Assembly (NCBI RefSeq): GCF_026319305.1 | Contig: NZ_JAPDMV010000016.1 | Coordinates: 1-64,000 of the forward strand | DNA from: Methylophaga sp. OBS4 | GTDB taxonomy: Bacteria > Pseudomonadota > Gammaproteobacteria > Nitrosococcales > Methylophagaceae | Reading direction: 5' to 3' | DNA: 64,000 nucleotides | Shown: positions 52,559 through 62,850 of the stretch, piece by piece | Numbering within the stretch: position 1 is the stretch's first letter | Layout: each line of letters opens with the position of its first letter | The notes under the pieces: model-generated | What the model saw: only the letters and a program-made list of their open reading frames with translations | What the model was told of the DNA's origin: nothing | The model's database searches: none | Program-made: the position numbers and the translations under genes

Positions 52559-54484
52559 GTGTTAAAACTGAAAATTCGCGAAAAAATCACCGGCTTATTG
52601 GTGTTTTATTTTTTATGTGCCCTGATTGCCATCGGCTCTACACTTTTTGTTTCATGGAAACTTGAAGGTGGTGCTGCTGCTATCAATGATGCCGGCAGAG
52701 AACGAATGCGCTCATACCGTATTGCCTATCTGCTGGGGCAACAGGTGCATTACCCGTCTCCTGAGTTGCAGCAGGCTCTCGCTCAAGAAATAATCTTTTT
52801 TGAAAACACGCTGGTCGAATTGCAAAACGGTAATCCGCAACGACCGCTATTTATTCCCGAAGATCCTGTTATAAGAGAGCAGATGATCCTGCTGCGTGAT
52901 GCTTGGTACAACACGATGAAACCAGGTATTCAAAAGATTCTCGATAGCCCGGCAGCAAAGCAGAAAGATACGCTTTTGACCGACTATCGGCCCATGATGG
53001 AAAATTTTGTGGAAGAGATTAATGAACTGGTCTCATTGATGGAAAAAAGCTCTGCACACTACACAACCAAGCTGCGTTACATACAGATTGCACTGATGGT
53101 TGTCGCGTTACTGGGATCCATTTTATTGGAGTATATATTTTCGTTGCTGCTGGTACGGCCGGTGCAAAGGATAAACCAGGGTTTACAGAGCATGGGAAAG
53201 GCCGATTTCAGTGTACGTCTGCCAACACTTAGTAATGATGAATTAGGTGAAGTGGCGCGGGGTTTTAATCAGATGGCGGAAAAGCTCCAGGACATATACA
53301 CCACGCTGGAACAGCGAGTAGCTCAGAAAACTGACAGTATCAAAGTTAAGAATCGTGAACTTGGCGCGCTATACAAAGTAGCGGCTTTTCTGAATTCAAG
53401 TACTTCAGCAGAGCCTTTATGTGACAGTGTATTGAAGCAGATGATGGCGCTGACAGGAGCCCGTGGTGGCGTGGTGCGCTTAACCGATCCCAAGGGAGAA
53501 CAACTGCATGTGGTCGCGGCCCAGGGTGTCAGCAAGACATTCCTGGAAAATGAAACTTATCTGTCGGTGGGTTCCTGTATATGTGGTGAAGTTGCACAGA
53601 ATGGTGTTGCTGTAAGTTCCGATTTGAAACATTCCAGGCTTCATACTTGCAATAAGGAAAATTTCCGTGCCGTTTCGGCTATTCCTATTCGCTCTAACCA
53701 ACGCATTCTTGGCTCGCTCAATTTATTATTCAATATGGAACGGATTCTGCCACCGGCAGAAATACGGCTGCTTGAATCGGTGGGATTGCATCTTGGCGTT
53801 GCTATCGAAAACCAGCGCCTGGTTGCTCGTGAACGAGAAATGGCCGTGTCTGAAGAACGTAATTTACTTGCACAGGAACTGCACGACAGTATTGCCCAGT
53901 CACTTGCTTTTCTGAACATACAAGTTCAGTTGCTACAAAATGACCTGAGTAATGAAAAAATTCCCGAAGCGCTGCAAGTGGTTGATCAAATTCGTGAAGG
54001 CGTGCAAGAAAGTTACGATGATGTGCGTGAACTGCTGGTACATTTCCGTACCCGATTAAAACATGCTGATCTGGAAGGCGCTATCGCCAGCGCATTGGAA
54101 AAATTCGAGGGACAGGTCGGAATCCGTACATCTTTTGAACATTCTGGTCCAACCCTGGACCTGCCACCGGAACATGCGTTGCAAATTCTACATATATTGC
54201 ATGAATCACTTTCTAACATTCGTAAGCATTCCGGCGCATCACAAGTCAGTGTGGAGCTCCGTACGGAAGGACAATGCAGCCTTACGGTGAAGGACAATGG
54301 TAAAGGTTTTAACATCGAGGAAAAAAATGATGATACTCACGTCGGTATCTATATTATGCGAGAACGTGCCCATCGTTTCGGTGGTGAACTCGCTATCTCA
54401 TCTGCAAATAATCAAGGTACCGTCGTTAGCCTCTCCTGGCGGCGGCCTGTTACTTTAACTACGGAGCAACGCAGTACAGCATGA
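52559..54484 (+). CDS. narX: Nitrate/nitrite sensor histidine kinase NarX
   Basis: About 641 residues from GTG 52559, which has AAAGG 7 nt upstream; a TTG at 52508 is the other choice. One span (13-33) leads to the periplasmic P-box-like INDAGRERMRSYR, which binds nitrate in NarX. A second span (174-199), HAMP, a GAF domain with SCICGE, and a HisKA_3 domain with His442 in AQELHDSIAQS follow; the ATPase domain ends with DNGKGF and GIYIMRERA. It overlaps narL by 4 bp. Confidence 0.93.
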   Translation: MLKLKIREKITGLLVFYFLCALIAIGSTLFVSWKLEGGAAAINDAGRERMRSYRIAYLLGQQVHYPSPELQQALAQEIIFFENTLVELQNGNPQRPLFIPEDPVIREQMILLRDAWYNTMKPGIQKILDSPAAKQKDTLLTDYRPMMENFVEEINELVSLMEKSSAHYTTKLRYIQIALMVVALLGSILLEYIFSLLLVRPVQRINQGLQSMGKADFSVRLPTLSNDELGEVARGFNQMAEKLQDIYTTLEQRVAQKTDSIKVKNRELGALYKVAAFLNSSTSAEPLCDSVLKQMMALTGARGGVVRLTDPKGEQLHVVAAQGVSKTFLENETYLSVGSCICGEVAQNGVAVSSDLKHSRLHTCNKENFRAVSAIPIRSNQRILGSLNLLFNMERILPPAEIRLLESVGLHLGVAIENQRLVAREREMAVSEERNLLAQELHDSIAQSLAFLNIQVQLLQNDLSNEKIPEALQVVDQIREGVQESYDDVRELLVHFRTRLKHADLEGAIASALEKFEGQVGIRTSFEHSGPTLDLPPEHALQILHILHESLSNIRKHSGASQVSVELRTEGQCSLTVKDNGKGFNIEEKNDDTHVGIYIMRERAHRFGGELAISSANNQGTVVSLSWRRPVTLTTEQRSTA

Positions 54485-55143
54485 AACCGATACGCATCCT
54501 CATTATTGACGACCACGCCCTGTTTCGTAGTGGTATCAGGTTATTGTTACAACGCCAGAATGGTTTCGAAGTCGTCGGAGAAGCCGGCAATGGTCTGGAA
54601 GGGGTTAAATTGGCCAAGCGCCTTAATCCTGATGTTGTCTTGCTTGATTTACATATGCCGGGAATGGGGGGAGTGGAAACTATTCCTCTGCTAAAAGAGG
54701 TAGCACCGCATGCCCAGGTGGTGATGCTAACGGTATCCGAAGATGCTGAAGACTTGTTGGATGCCCTTCATAGTGGCGCCCGCGGCTATCTATTGAAGAA
54801 TATCGACACCGATTACCTACTTGACTCCATCCGTCGTGCCAACAACGGTGACTCGGTAATGTCTACTGAAATGGCCAATAGACTGGCAGATGCCATGCGT
54901 GCTTTATCAGCGGGAAACAATAAAAAAACAGTCATGGATACCAATAAGCTTTCACCCCGGGAGCGGGATGTGATTGTCATGTTGGCACAAGGTGCCAGCA
55001 ATAAAGAAATTGCACGCAATCTGGATTTAGCTGAATCGACAGTCAAAATTCATGTGCAAGGCATACTGCGTAAGCTCAACCTTGCCAGTCGGGTTCAAGC
55101 CGCCGTATTTGCGGTAGAAAATGGTTTGGTGGATAAAAAATAA
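54481..55143 (+). CDS. narL: Nitrate response regulator NarL
   Basis: 220 residues. The receiver has DDH near the N-terminus and phosphorylatable Asp56 in LLDLHMPGMGG. A linker and LuxR-type helix-turn-helix follow (LSPRERDVIVMLAQGASNKEIARNLDLAESTVKIHVQGILRKL). It is translated together with narX (ATGA). Expected targets are the narK-narG genes downstream. Confidence 0.94.
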   Translation: MKPIRILIIDDHALFRSGIRLLLQRQNGFEVVGEAGNGLEGVKLAKRLNPDVVLLDLHMPGMGGVETIPLLKEVAPHAQVVMLTVSEDAEDLLDALHSGARGYLLKNIDTDYLLDSIRRANNGDSVMSTEMANRLADAMRALSAGNNKKTVMDTNKLSPRERDVIVMLAQGASNKEIARNLDLAESTVKIHVQGILRKLNLASRVQAAVFAVENGLVDKK

Positions 55144-55533
55144 TCTTTTTTCAATCCGAGTATACCGGCTCCGGCTTATTACCCGAGGTCACCTTTTTAT
55201 CCCGCTGATTTTCTGACAAATGCAGTAATCGTCAACCTCTCGTGACACCGAAAGATAAATAGCTCCTAAGCTAAGCCCCTAAGTCAGAAGCGGAACATAA
55301 CCGCCAAAATTCTGATGAGCTATATCCGCTGGCTAAAGATAAAAATTGAAACCGGGATTTAATTTTACTGAGTCATTTTTGGCGAAATGTAGATTAATGT
55401 TTTACTGAAGCACTCGGGGTTTCATCTCAGTTGCTCAAAGCTTGAGGGACCTCCACGAATAAAGCAGATGGTTACTGTACAAGTTGGCCTGCCCCCATAC
55501 TCTGCGTGGGAACTTGGTGGAAATTTTTATAAA

Positions 55534-55815
55534 TCCGCAGATTACGCAGAGGGACGCAGATTAAGAACAAGTCTTTTATGTTACAGACTTCCGACACCAA
55601 AGTTGAGTAACAGGGCTTTTTGAAACCCGAATGCATTGAGATGGTTGAACCTGATCCGCCTCTGAACGAGACGAAATCAGCTTTGTAGAAGGTCTTGAGC
55701 TGCTTACTCCGATAGCGGATTGGAAATGAATCGTCATTGCCGCGCCGATAATGATATAGGTTTGCTCATCTCTTGGAATAATCTGCGTAACCTGCGGATG
55801 GACCTCGCAATGACG
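55534..55815. repeat. Inverted-repeat-bounded dispersed element
   Basis: Two inverted copies of a 17-nt module about 230 bp apart, plus nested GTCATTGC/GCAATGAC arms, suggest a small non-coding repeat element or remnant. Similar GTCATTGCGAGG modules are common intergenic repeats in many genomes. Confidence 0.5.
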
Positions 55816-56103
55816 ACCTTTTGTACATTATGGGCGTTGCGGGGTTCCTACGGAGGACCGTGATAACCAGCCGGAAATTCTTTGGACTTCGTGGGGCTCC
55901 ATCATGTTCAAAGCTCTGTCTCATTAAATGAAAAAGCCACCTGCCCACGAACGGACATTTTAGGTTCTCTCCGGCATAGATTGCCTCTACCCGAGTTACA
56001 GTTTGTTGCAATTTGTCGCCGCCCCTAGGCCAAAAGAACTAGTCCTTTTAATTGTTGAACCTATGCTTCTGACGAATATGCTCGGCATCTACATAAGCCT
56101 AAT

Positions 56104-56121
56104 ATTGGACCATGTTCCAAT
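56104..56121. promoter_or_regulatory. Palindrome just before narK
   Basis: ATTGGA-CCATGT-TCCAAT is an inverted repeat with 6-bp arms, ending 14 bp before the narK start. It may be an operator or a hairpin near the ribosome site. Confidence 0.3.
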
Positions 56122-56135
56122 TCAGGTAATTCGTG

Positions 56136-57401
56136 ATGGCGACACAACAATACAAAGCTTGGTCAGTAGTTATTGCAAGCACACTCTCTTTTACTGTGTG
56201 CTTCATGATCTGGATGATGTTTGCTGTTATTGGTATCCCTATTAAAGAAACACTCGGACTCAATGAAACCGAGTTCGGGATATTGATTGCCACCCCTGTT
56301 CTGACCGGCTCTTTAATGCGACTACCGCTTGGCATGTGGACTGACAAATTTGGCGGACGCATTGTTTTTTTCGTGCTGATGCTATCCACGGTCATACCAA
56401 TCTGGATGCTCTCCTACTGCACACAGTTTTGGCAATATCTGGTTGTAGGTTTGTTTGTTGGCCTGGCTGGCGGATCATTTACCGTAGGGATTGCCTACTG
56501 TGCGCATTGGTTCCCTAAGAATAAACAAGGATTGGCAATGGGGATTTTCGGCGCTGGCAATACTGGCGCCGCAGTCACCAAACTGGTTGCACCGCTTATT
56601 GTAGTGGCATACGGCTGGGTTATGGTGCCACAGGTTTACGCAATTCTCATGCTGGTAACAGCAATATTATTCTGGATTTTTACCTTTTCCGACCCCGAAC
56701 ATAAGGTAGCCAAAACCGTCACCATACGGGAACAGTTGGCAGTACTCAAAGACCCCAAGGTCTGGAGATACAGTCAATATTATTCGATCGTTTTCGGTGG
56801 CTATGTCGCCTTGGCACTGTGGATGACCAAATATTACATTACTGAGTATGGTTTCGATCTGGAAACCGCTGCGCTGATGGCGGCCGCGTTCAGCATACCG
56901 GGTGGATTGCTGCGAGCTATGGGGGGGCATTTTTCGGATAAATTCGGTGCCCATACCGTGACCTGGTGGGTATTGTGGGTCTCGCTGATTTGCCTGTTTT
57001 TTCTATCCTATCCACAAACCCAAGTCAGCATTCTCACTGTAGATGGCTCACAGACTTTCCATGTCGGTCTGAATGCGACCTTGTTCACCATCATCATGTT
57101 CACTTTGGGTATCGCTTTTGCTATAGGCAAGGCTTCGGTGTTCAAGTACATCTCAGACGACTATCCGGGCAATATCGGCGTGGTGTCAGGCGTAGTCGGT
57201 CTTATGGGTGGCATGGGCGGCTTTCTGCTTCCCGTAATGTTTGGCGCATTGGTAGATTTTACCGGTATCCGCTCATCCGTCTTCATGTTGATGTTCGGCA
57301 TCATTTGGGTGTCATTGCTGTGGATGTACTGGACCGAGGTTCGCCCTGCCAAACTCGGCAGCCCTCGACTGTCACGCCACCAGTTAGAAAGTCTAAATTA
57401 A
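56136..57401 (+). CDS. narK1: Nitrate/nitrite MFS transporter (NarK1-type)
   Basis: 421 residues, about 12 spans, from ATG 56136. The nitrate-porter traits are GLAGGSFTVGIAYCAHWFPK, GIFGAGNTGAAVTKL and the later GGLLRAMGGHFSDKFG and VVGLMGGMGGFLLP. The shorter NarK1 class is thought to be a proton-nitrate symporter. A second transporter gene follows after 12 bp, the common NarK1-NarK2 pair of denitrifiers. Confidence 0.93.
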   Translation: MATQQYKAWSVVIASTLSFTVCFMIWMMFAVIGIPIKETLGLNETEFGILIATPVLTGSLMRLPLGMWTDKFGGRIVFFVLMLSTVIPIWMLSYCTQFWQYLVVGLFVGLAGGSFTVGIAYCAHWFPKNKQGLAMGIFGAGNTGAAVTKLVAPLIVVAYGWVMVPQVYAILMLVTAILFWIFTFSDPEHKVAKTVTIREQLAVLKDPKVWRYSQYYSIVFGGYVALALWMTKYYITEYGFDLETAALMAAAFSIPGGLLRAMGGHFSDKFGAHTVTWWVLWVSLICLFFLSYPQTQVSILTVDGSQTFHVGLNATLFTIIMFTLGIAFAIGKASVFKYISDDYPGNIGVVSGVVGLMGGMGGFLLPVMFGALVDFTGIRSSVFMLMFGIIWVSLLWMYWTEVRPAKLGSPRLSRHQLESLN

Positions 57402-57413
57402 GGAGTTCATAAA

Positions 57414-59024
57414 GTGACGATCAATGTTAAAGAGTGGGATGTTGAGGACCATAAATTTTGGGAATCAACGGGTAAACGGGTTGCCTACCGTAACTTGTGG
57501 ATTTCAATACCTTGTCTGCTATGTGGTTTTGCCGTATGGCTGATGTGGGGAATGATCAGCGTACAGATGTTGAATCTCGGTTTCCCTTTCAGCAAAGAAG
57601 AATTATTCACGCTGACTGCGATTTCAGGTCTGGCAGGGGCGACGATGCGTATTCCGTCTTCCTTTTTCATCCGTTTGGCTGGCGGGCGTAATACCCTTTT
57701 CCTGACGACTGCAATGCTGATCACGCCGGCAGTCGGCACCGGCATTGCGTTGCAGCACCCGGAATGGCCATTGTGGGTGTTCCAGTTACTGGCACTGTGG
57801 TCTGGTGTGGGGGGCGGCAATTTTGCCAGTTCAATGAGTAACATCAGTACCTTTTTCCCGAAACGTTTGCAGGGAACCGCACTGGGATTAAATGCCGGAC
57901 TCGGTAACTTCGGTGTGACAACGATGCAAATCTTGATTCCATTGGTGATGACCGCCGGTGTCTTCGGGGCTCTAGGTGGCGATCCGGTGGCGCTGGTCAA
58001 AGACAGTGGCTGGATTCTGGGCAAGATTGAAGCGGGCACACCCACGTTCATTCAAAACGCTGGTTATGTGTGGGTGCTATTACTGCTTCCGCTGGCAATT
58101 GCGAGCTGGTTCGGTATGAATAATCTGCTTTCGATTTCATCCGATATTGGCGGTACGCTGGTTGCCTTTCTCAAAATCACCTGGCTGTACACACTGACTT
58201 TTATACCGGCCATTATCGGCCTGTACTTCTATCTGCCTGCACCGACCGGACTGGGTGTTTTGAACATGTGGGTCGCTTTGCCATTGATTATGGTGAGTAC
58301 GCTGCTGATGATGAAGCTGGCTGCCTTCGGCACCATGAAGGAAAACATCCAGAAACAGTTTGCGATCTTCAGTAATAAACACACATGGTCCATGACCGTT
58401 CTCTATGTGCTGACTTTTGGTTCCTTCATCGGCTTCTCTATGGCGTTGCCATTGTCGATCACCATCATTTTCGGTGAAAAACATATCTACGATGTTGCCA
58501 GCCAAACATGGCTCCACGTCAGGAATCCGGATGCACCTTCCGCACTTACTTATGCCTGGATCGGACCTTTCGTCGGAGCGCTGATCCGCCCCGTCGGCGG
58601 CTGGATCTCGGATAAAGTAGGCGGCTCCATTGTTACTCAGATGGTCTCTGCAGTCATGGCACTGGCGTCAGCCTATGCGGGATTTGTGATGATGCAGGCT
58701 TACCAGTCCGCGACACCTGAAATTTACTTTACTCAATTCCTGGTGGTGTTTGTCATCCTGTTTGCTGCCAGTGGCATAGGCAACGGTTCTACTTTCCGTA
58801 CCGTAGGGATGATTTTTGATCGCGTACAGGCTGGACCGGTACTGGGCTGGACTTCAGCGGTAGCGGCTTATGGTGCCTTTATCGCGCCGGCAATCATCAA
58901 TGAGCAGATCAAGGTTGGCACACCACAAATTGCCATGTACGGCTTCGCAATATTCTATGCATTGTGTTTGGTATTGAACTGGTGGTTCTATCTGCGTCCT
59001 GGCGCTGAAATCAAGAACCCTTAA
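57414..59024 (+). CDS. narK2: Nitrate/nitrite MFS transporter (NarK2-type)
   Basis: 536 residues from GTG 57414, with AAGGAG 8 nt upstream. WLMWGMISVQMLNLGFPF, AGATMRIPSSFFIRLAGGRNT, WSGVGGGNFASSMSNISTFFPK and the long middle loop mark the NarK2 class, thought to exchange nitrate for nitrite. It supplies NarG, encoded 39 bp downstream. Confidence 0.93.
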   Translation: MTINVKEWDVEDHKFWESTGKRVAYRNLWISIPCLLCGFAVWLMWGMISVQMLNLGFPFSKEELFTLTAISGLAGATMRIPSSFFIRLAGGRNTLFLTTAMLITPAVGTGIALQHPEWPLWVFQLLALWSGVGGGNFASSMSNISTFFPKRLQGTALGLNAGLGNFGVTTMQILIPLVMTAGVFGALGGDPVALVKDSGWILGKIEAGTPTFIQNAGYVWVLLLLPLAIASWFGMNNLLSISSDIGGTLVAFLKITWLYTLTFIPAIIGLYFYLPAPTGLGVLNMWVALPLIMVSTLLMMKLAAFGTMKENIQKQFAIFSNKHTWSMTVLYVLTFGSFIGFSMALPLSITIIFGEKHIYDVASQTWLHVRNPDAPSALTYAWIGPFVGALIRPVGGWISDKVGGSIVTQMVSAVMALASAYAGFVMMQAYQSATPEIYFTQFLVVFVILFAASGIGNGSTFRTVGMIFDRVQAGPVLGWTSAVAAYGAFIAPAIINEQIKVGTPQIAMYGFAIFYALCLVLNWWFYLRPGAEIKNP

Positions 59025-59063
59025 GCCACCCTGAAACAAACGATTTTAATTGGAGCAAACAAT

Positions 59064-62000
59064 ATGAGTCATTTTCTAGACCGCTTGAATTTTTTCGACA
59101 AGGTCAAGGAGACTTTCTCCAACGGCCATGGCATCGTCACCAATGAAGACCGCCAGTGGGAAAGCGCCTATCGCCACCGTTGGCAACACGACAAGATCGT
59201 GCGTTCTACGCACGGCGTAAACTGCACGGGAGGTTGTAGCTGGAAAATTTTCGTTAAAAACGGCCTGGTGTCGTTCGAAATGCAGCAGACTGACTATCCC
59301 CGCACCCGTGATGATCTGCCTGATCATGAACCCCGCGGCTGTCAACGCGGCGCTTCATACTCTTGGTATCTATATAGCCCGCACCGTATCAAGCATCCGA
59401 TGATACGAGGACGTTTACTTGATTTATACCGGGCTGAACGTAAAACCGGTAAAGATCCGGTAGAAGCATGGGCTGCAATCCAGGCCGATGAACAGAAACG
59501 CAAGCAGTATACAGCCGTGCGCGGGCTGGGGGGCTTCGTCCGGACTGACTGGGACGAAATAACCGAAATCGTAGCTGCTGCTAACGTATACACCATCAAG
59601 AAATGGGGACCTGATCGTATTTACGGTTTCTCTCCTATTCCTGCGATGTCAATGATTTCTTATGCCGCCGGTTCACGTTATTTGTCGATGATTGGTGCAG
59701 CATGCGGTTCGTTTTATGACTGGTACTGCGATTTGCCAGCCGCTTCTCCGCAGACTTGGGGAGAGCAAACCGACGTACCGGAATCAGCCGATTGGTATAA
59801 CTCAACATATATCATCATAACCGGCGCTAATCTGCCAATGACCCGTACGCCGGATGCGCATTTTGCTTCTGAAGTCCGTTACAAAGGGGCCAAAATCGTG
59901 GCCATGGCACCTGACTATGCCGAATTCTGCAAGTTCTCAGACTTGTGGATGCCGATTCGCCAGGGCACTGACTCCGCCGCATTCCTGGCAATGGGCCACG
60001 TTGCATTGAAAGAGTACTACATCGATAAGCAGGATCCTTATTTCCAGGAATACGCCCGCAAGTACACCGATCTGCCGATGCAGGTCATGCTACGCAAACA
60101 TGGCGATGCTTATGTTTCTGATCGGTTCCTGCGTGCGTCCGACTTCGACAACGCTTTAGGCGAGACTAACAATCCGGACTGGAAGACTATTATTTATGAT
60201 GAAGTCAGCAAATCCTTTGTGGCACCTAACGGTTCTATCGGTTTCCGCTGGGGTGAGGATGGTAAGTGGAATCTGCTGCCGAAGAATGCAGCAACTCAGG
60301 AAGATATCGTCGCCGAACTGAGCTGCATCGACAATCTAGACAGTGTGGTGTCAGTCGGTTTCCCTCATTTCAATCAGGATGAAGACGATCTGCTGTTTCG
60401 CAACGTGCCGGTACGCAAGGTTAAACTTGCCAATGGCGAGGAAGCGTTAGTCGCTTCAGTCTTTGATATGCAGGTAGCGCAATACGGTATTGATCGGCAA
60501 TTGGGTGGCGACAATGTTGCACGATCCTATGCTGATGCCGATGTCGCTTATACCCCGGCGTGGGCAGAAAAAGTAACCGGTGTCAAAGCTGCGGATATCG
60601 AACGTACGGGGCGTGAATTTGCTTATAACGCTTCCAAAACCAAAGGCAAATCCATGGTCATCATGGGTGCAGCCATTAATCACTGGTACCACAACGATCT
60701 GGCTTATCGTTCGATCATGAACCTGCTGCACATGTGTGGTTGTGTAGGTCAGTCTGGCGGCGGTTGGGCCCACTACGTGGGTCAGGAAAAACTACGTCCG
60801 CAAGCCGGTTGGGCGCCAATCGCCTTCGGCGCTGATTGGAACCGGCCGCCGCGTCATATGAATTCTACTTCGTACTGGTATTTTCATACTGATCAGTGGC
60901 GTTATGAAACAGTAAAAGCCGATGACTTGCTGTCACCAGCCGGTAAAGGCAAGTACAAAGGTTATTCGCTGGCCGACTATAACGTCGCCGCCACCCGTAT
61001 GGGCTGGCTGCCAACCGCGCCACACTGGAATGCGAATCCGCTTGAATTGGTGGCTGATGCTGAAAAAGCCGGCGCGAAAGATGAAGCCGGTATCAGCCAG
61101 CATATCGTCGACAGGCTCAAAACGGGTGAACTGGATGTATCTTTTGCCGATGTGGACAATCCGGTCAACTGGCCTCGTAATCTGATTGTCTGGCGCGGCA
61201 ACCTGATCGGTACTTCCGCCAAGGGGCATGAGTATTTTCTCAAACACTTGCTGGGCGCACAGAATGGCGTATTGCAGGAATCCGGTGCCGGCCGTGACAA
61301 CAAGGAAGTGAAATGGCATGAGGAAGCGCCCACCGGTAAGCTGGATCTGATGGTGGACATAAACTTCCGCCTGAATTCCACCGGTGCTTATTCCGATATT
61401 ATTCTGCCGACTGCTACCTGGTACGAAAAGAACGATCTCAATACGACTGACATGCATCCGTTTATTCACCCGCTGTCAGAAGCTGTGAGTCCGGGCTGGC
61501 AATCAAAATCCGACTGGCAGATTTTTAAATCCATCGCCAAAACTTTCTCGGCACTGGCTGAAAAGCACTTGGGAACCGTCAAAGATGTCGTAGCTTTGCC
61601 GATGCAACATGATTCGGCCGCTGAAATGGCTCAGCCATTCGGCTATGTATCTGACTGGAAGAAAGAAGGGCTGGAACCTATCCCGGGCAAAACCATGCCA
61701 ATCCTTAAGGTGGTCGAACGCGACTATGCCAATACTTACCGCAAGTTTATTGCACTTGGTCCGCTGATGACCAAGCTCGGTAACAATATTAAAGGTATCG
61801 ACTGGAACACCGATCAGGAATACGAAGAGTTAAAGCAGTACAACAAAACCGTTAAAGAGCCCGGTATTTCCTATGGTATGCCGTCACTGGAAGAAGATAT
61901 CAGTGTCTGCGATGCGGTAATGCGTATGGCTCCAGAAACTAACGGTGAAGTGGCACACAAATCCTGGTCAGCACTGTCCGTGAAAACCGGCATCGACCAT

Positions 62001-62819
62001 CATCACCTGTATGTCGGTCGTCATGAAGACAAGATTACCTTCAAAGATATTCAGGCACAGCCACGCAAGATTATTACGGCACCAACCTGGTCAGGTATCG
62101 AGTCAGAAACAGTGTCTTACACCGCTGGCTACACCAATATCCACGAGCACATCCCGTTTCGTACCTTAACCGGTCGTGCCCATTTCTATCAGGATCATGA
62201 GTGGATGCTCGACTTTGGCGAAGGGTTCTGCGCTTATCGTGGACCGCTGGATATGAAGGCTCAGGAGGTCATTCCGGCTACGGTCAGGGCCAAGCCCCAC
62301 CTGGTGCTCTCATGGATTACGCCGCATTCCAAATGGGGGATTCACTCCACCTATCAGGATAATCTGCGCATGCTGACGCTATTCAGAGGGGGGCCGTACG
62401 TATGGGTGTCAGAGACCGACGCACAGTCGATTGGACTTGAAGACAATGACTGGGTTGAGGCGGTTAACGGCAACGGTGCGACGATGGCGCGTGTAGTGGT
62501 ATCGCAGCGCGTCCCTCGCGGTATGGCGATGATGTACCACGCACAGGAAAAGAACGTGAATGTACCAGGATCGTCTTCCACTGGTAAGCGGGGTGGCATC
62601 CTGAACTCCGTCACCCGCGTCATTATTAAACCAACCAACATGATCGGTGGTTATGCACAGCTCTCGTACAGCTTTAATTACTACGGGACTGTAGGTTGCC
62701 AGCGTGATGAACAGGTGGTTCTACATAAGATTGCGGATCAGGATATTGACTGGTTAGAACGTCCGCTGACAGCGGAGCGGGAAGCACAACGTAACCCAAT
62801 AGGGGTCGGTAAACGCTAA
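59064..62819 (+). CDS. narG: Respiratory nitrate reductase alpha subunit NarG
   Basis: 1251 residues, full length. The FS0 cluster ligands are His50, Cys54, Cys58 (HGVNCTGGCSW) and Cys93 (PRGCQRG). The molybdenum ligand is Asp223 in YCDLPAASPQTWGEQ, and WYNSTYIIITGANLPMTRTPDAHF follows. It binds the bis-MGD cofactor and reduces nitrate to nitrite on the cytoplasmic side of the membrane. GGAG is 8 nt before the ATG. It is followed by narH after 31 bp. Confidence 0.97.
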   Translation: MSHFLDRLNFFDKVKETFSNGHGIVTNEDRQWESAYRHRWQHDKIVRSTHGVNCTGGCSWKIFVKNGLVSFEMQQTDYPRTRDDLPDHEPRGCQRGASYSWYLYSPHRIKHPMIRGRLLDLYRAERKTGKDPVEAWAAIQADEQKRKQYTAVRGLGGFVRTDWDEITEIVAAANVYTIKKWGPDRIYGFSPIPAMSMISYAAGSRYLSMIGAACGSFYDWYCDLPAASPQTWGEQTDVPESADWYNSTYIIITGANLPMTRTPDAHFASEVRYKGAKIVAMAPDYAEFCKFSDLWMPIRQGTDSAAFLAMGHVALKEYYIDKQDPYFQEYARKYTDLPMQVMLRKHGDAYVSDRFLRASDFDNALGETNNPDWKTIIYDEVSKSFVAPNGSIGFRWGEDGKWNLLPKNAATQEDIVAELSCIDNLDSVVSVGFPHFNQDEDDLLFRNVPVRKVKLANGEEALVASVFDMQVAQYGIDRQLGGDNVARSYADADVAYTPAWAEKVTGVKAADIERTGREFAYNASKTKGKSMVIMGAAINHWYHNDLAYRSIMNLLHMCGCVGQSGGGWAHYVGQEKLRPQAGWAPIAFGADWNRPPRHMNSTSYWYFHTDQWRYETVKADDLLSPAGKGKYKGYSLADYNVAATRMGWLPTAPHWNANPLELVADAEKAGAKDEAGISQHIVDRLKTGELDVSFADVDNPVNWPRNLIVWRGNLIGTSAKGHEYFLKHLLGAQNGVLQESGAGRDNKEVKWHEEAPTGKLDLMVDINFRLNSTGAYSDIILPTATWYEKNDLNTTDMHPFIHPLSEAVSPGWQSKSDWQIFKSIAKTFSALAEKHLGTVKDVVALPMQHDSAAEMAQPFGYVSDWKKEGLEPIPGKTMPILKVVERDYANTYRKFIALGPLMTKLGNNIKGIDWNTDQEYEELKQYNKTVKEPGISYGMPSLEEDISVCDAVMRMAPETNGEVAHKSWSALSVKTGIDHHHLYVGRHEDKITFKDIQAQPRKIITAPTWSGIESETVSYTAGYTNIHEHIPFRTLTGRAHFYQDHEWMLDFGEGFCAYRGPLDMKAQEVIPATVRAKPHLVLSWITPHSKWGIHSTYQDNLRMLTLFRGGPYVWVSETDAQSIGLEDNDWVEAVNGNGATMARVVVSQRVPRGMAMMYHAQEKNVNVPGSSSTGKRGGILNSVTRVIIKPTNMIGGYAQLSYSFNYYGTVGCQRDEQVVLHKIADQDIDWLERPLTAEREAQRNPIGVGKR

Positions 62820-62850
62820 GCGTTCCGGACAGGATTATTAGGAGAATCAC

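Larger units (their letters stand above)
55144..56135. other. Long gap with eroded repeats before narK
   Basis: About 990 bases with no credible gene. CGCAGA units recur at 55536, 55545 and 55555. TCCGCAGATTACGCAGA (55534-55550) has an inverted copy, 16 of 17 alike, at 55782-55798. CGTCATTGC (55732-55740) faces GCAATGACG (55807-55815). The narK promoter should lie at the right end; no clear FNR box was found there. Confidence 0.6.

Noticed and set aside
55766-56011. 81-codon minus-strand frame in the narL-narK gap
   Set aside because: It spans repeat sequence with no ribosome site and no family; likely a frame through a dispersed repeat.
56003-56245. 80-codon plus-strand frame overlapping narK1
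   Set aside because: It runs out of frame over the narK1 start and promoter.
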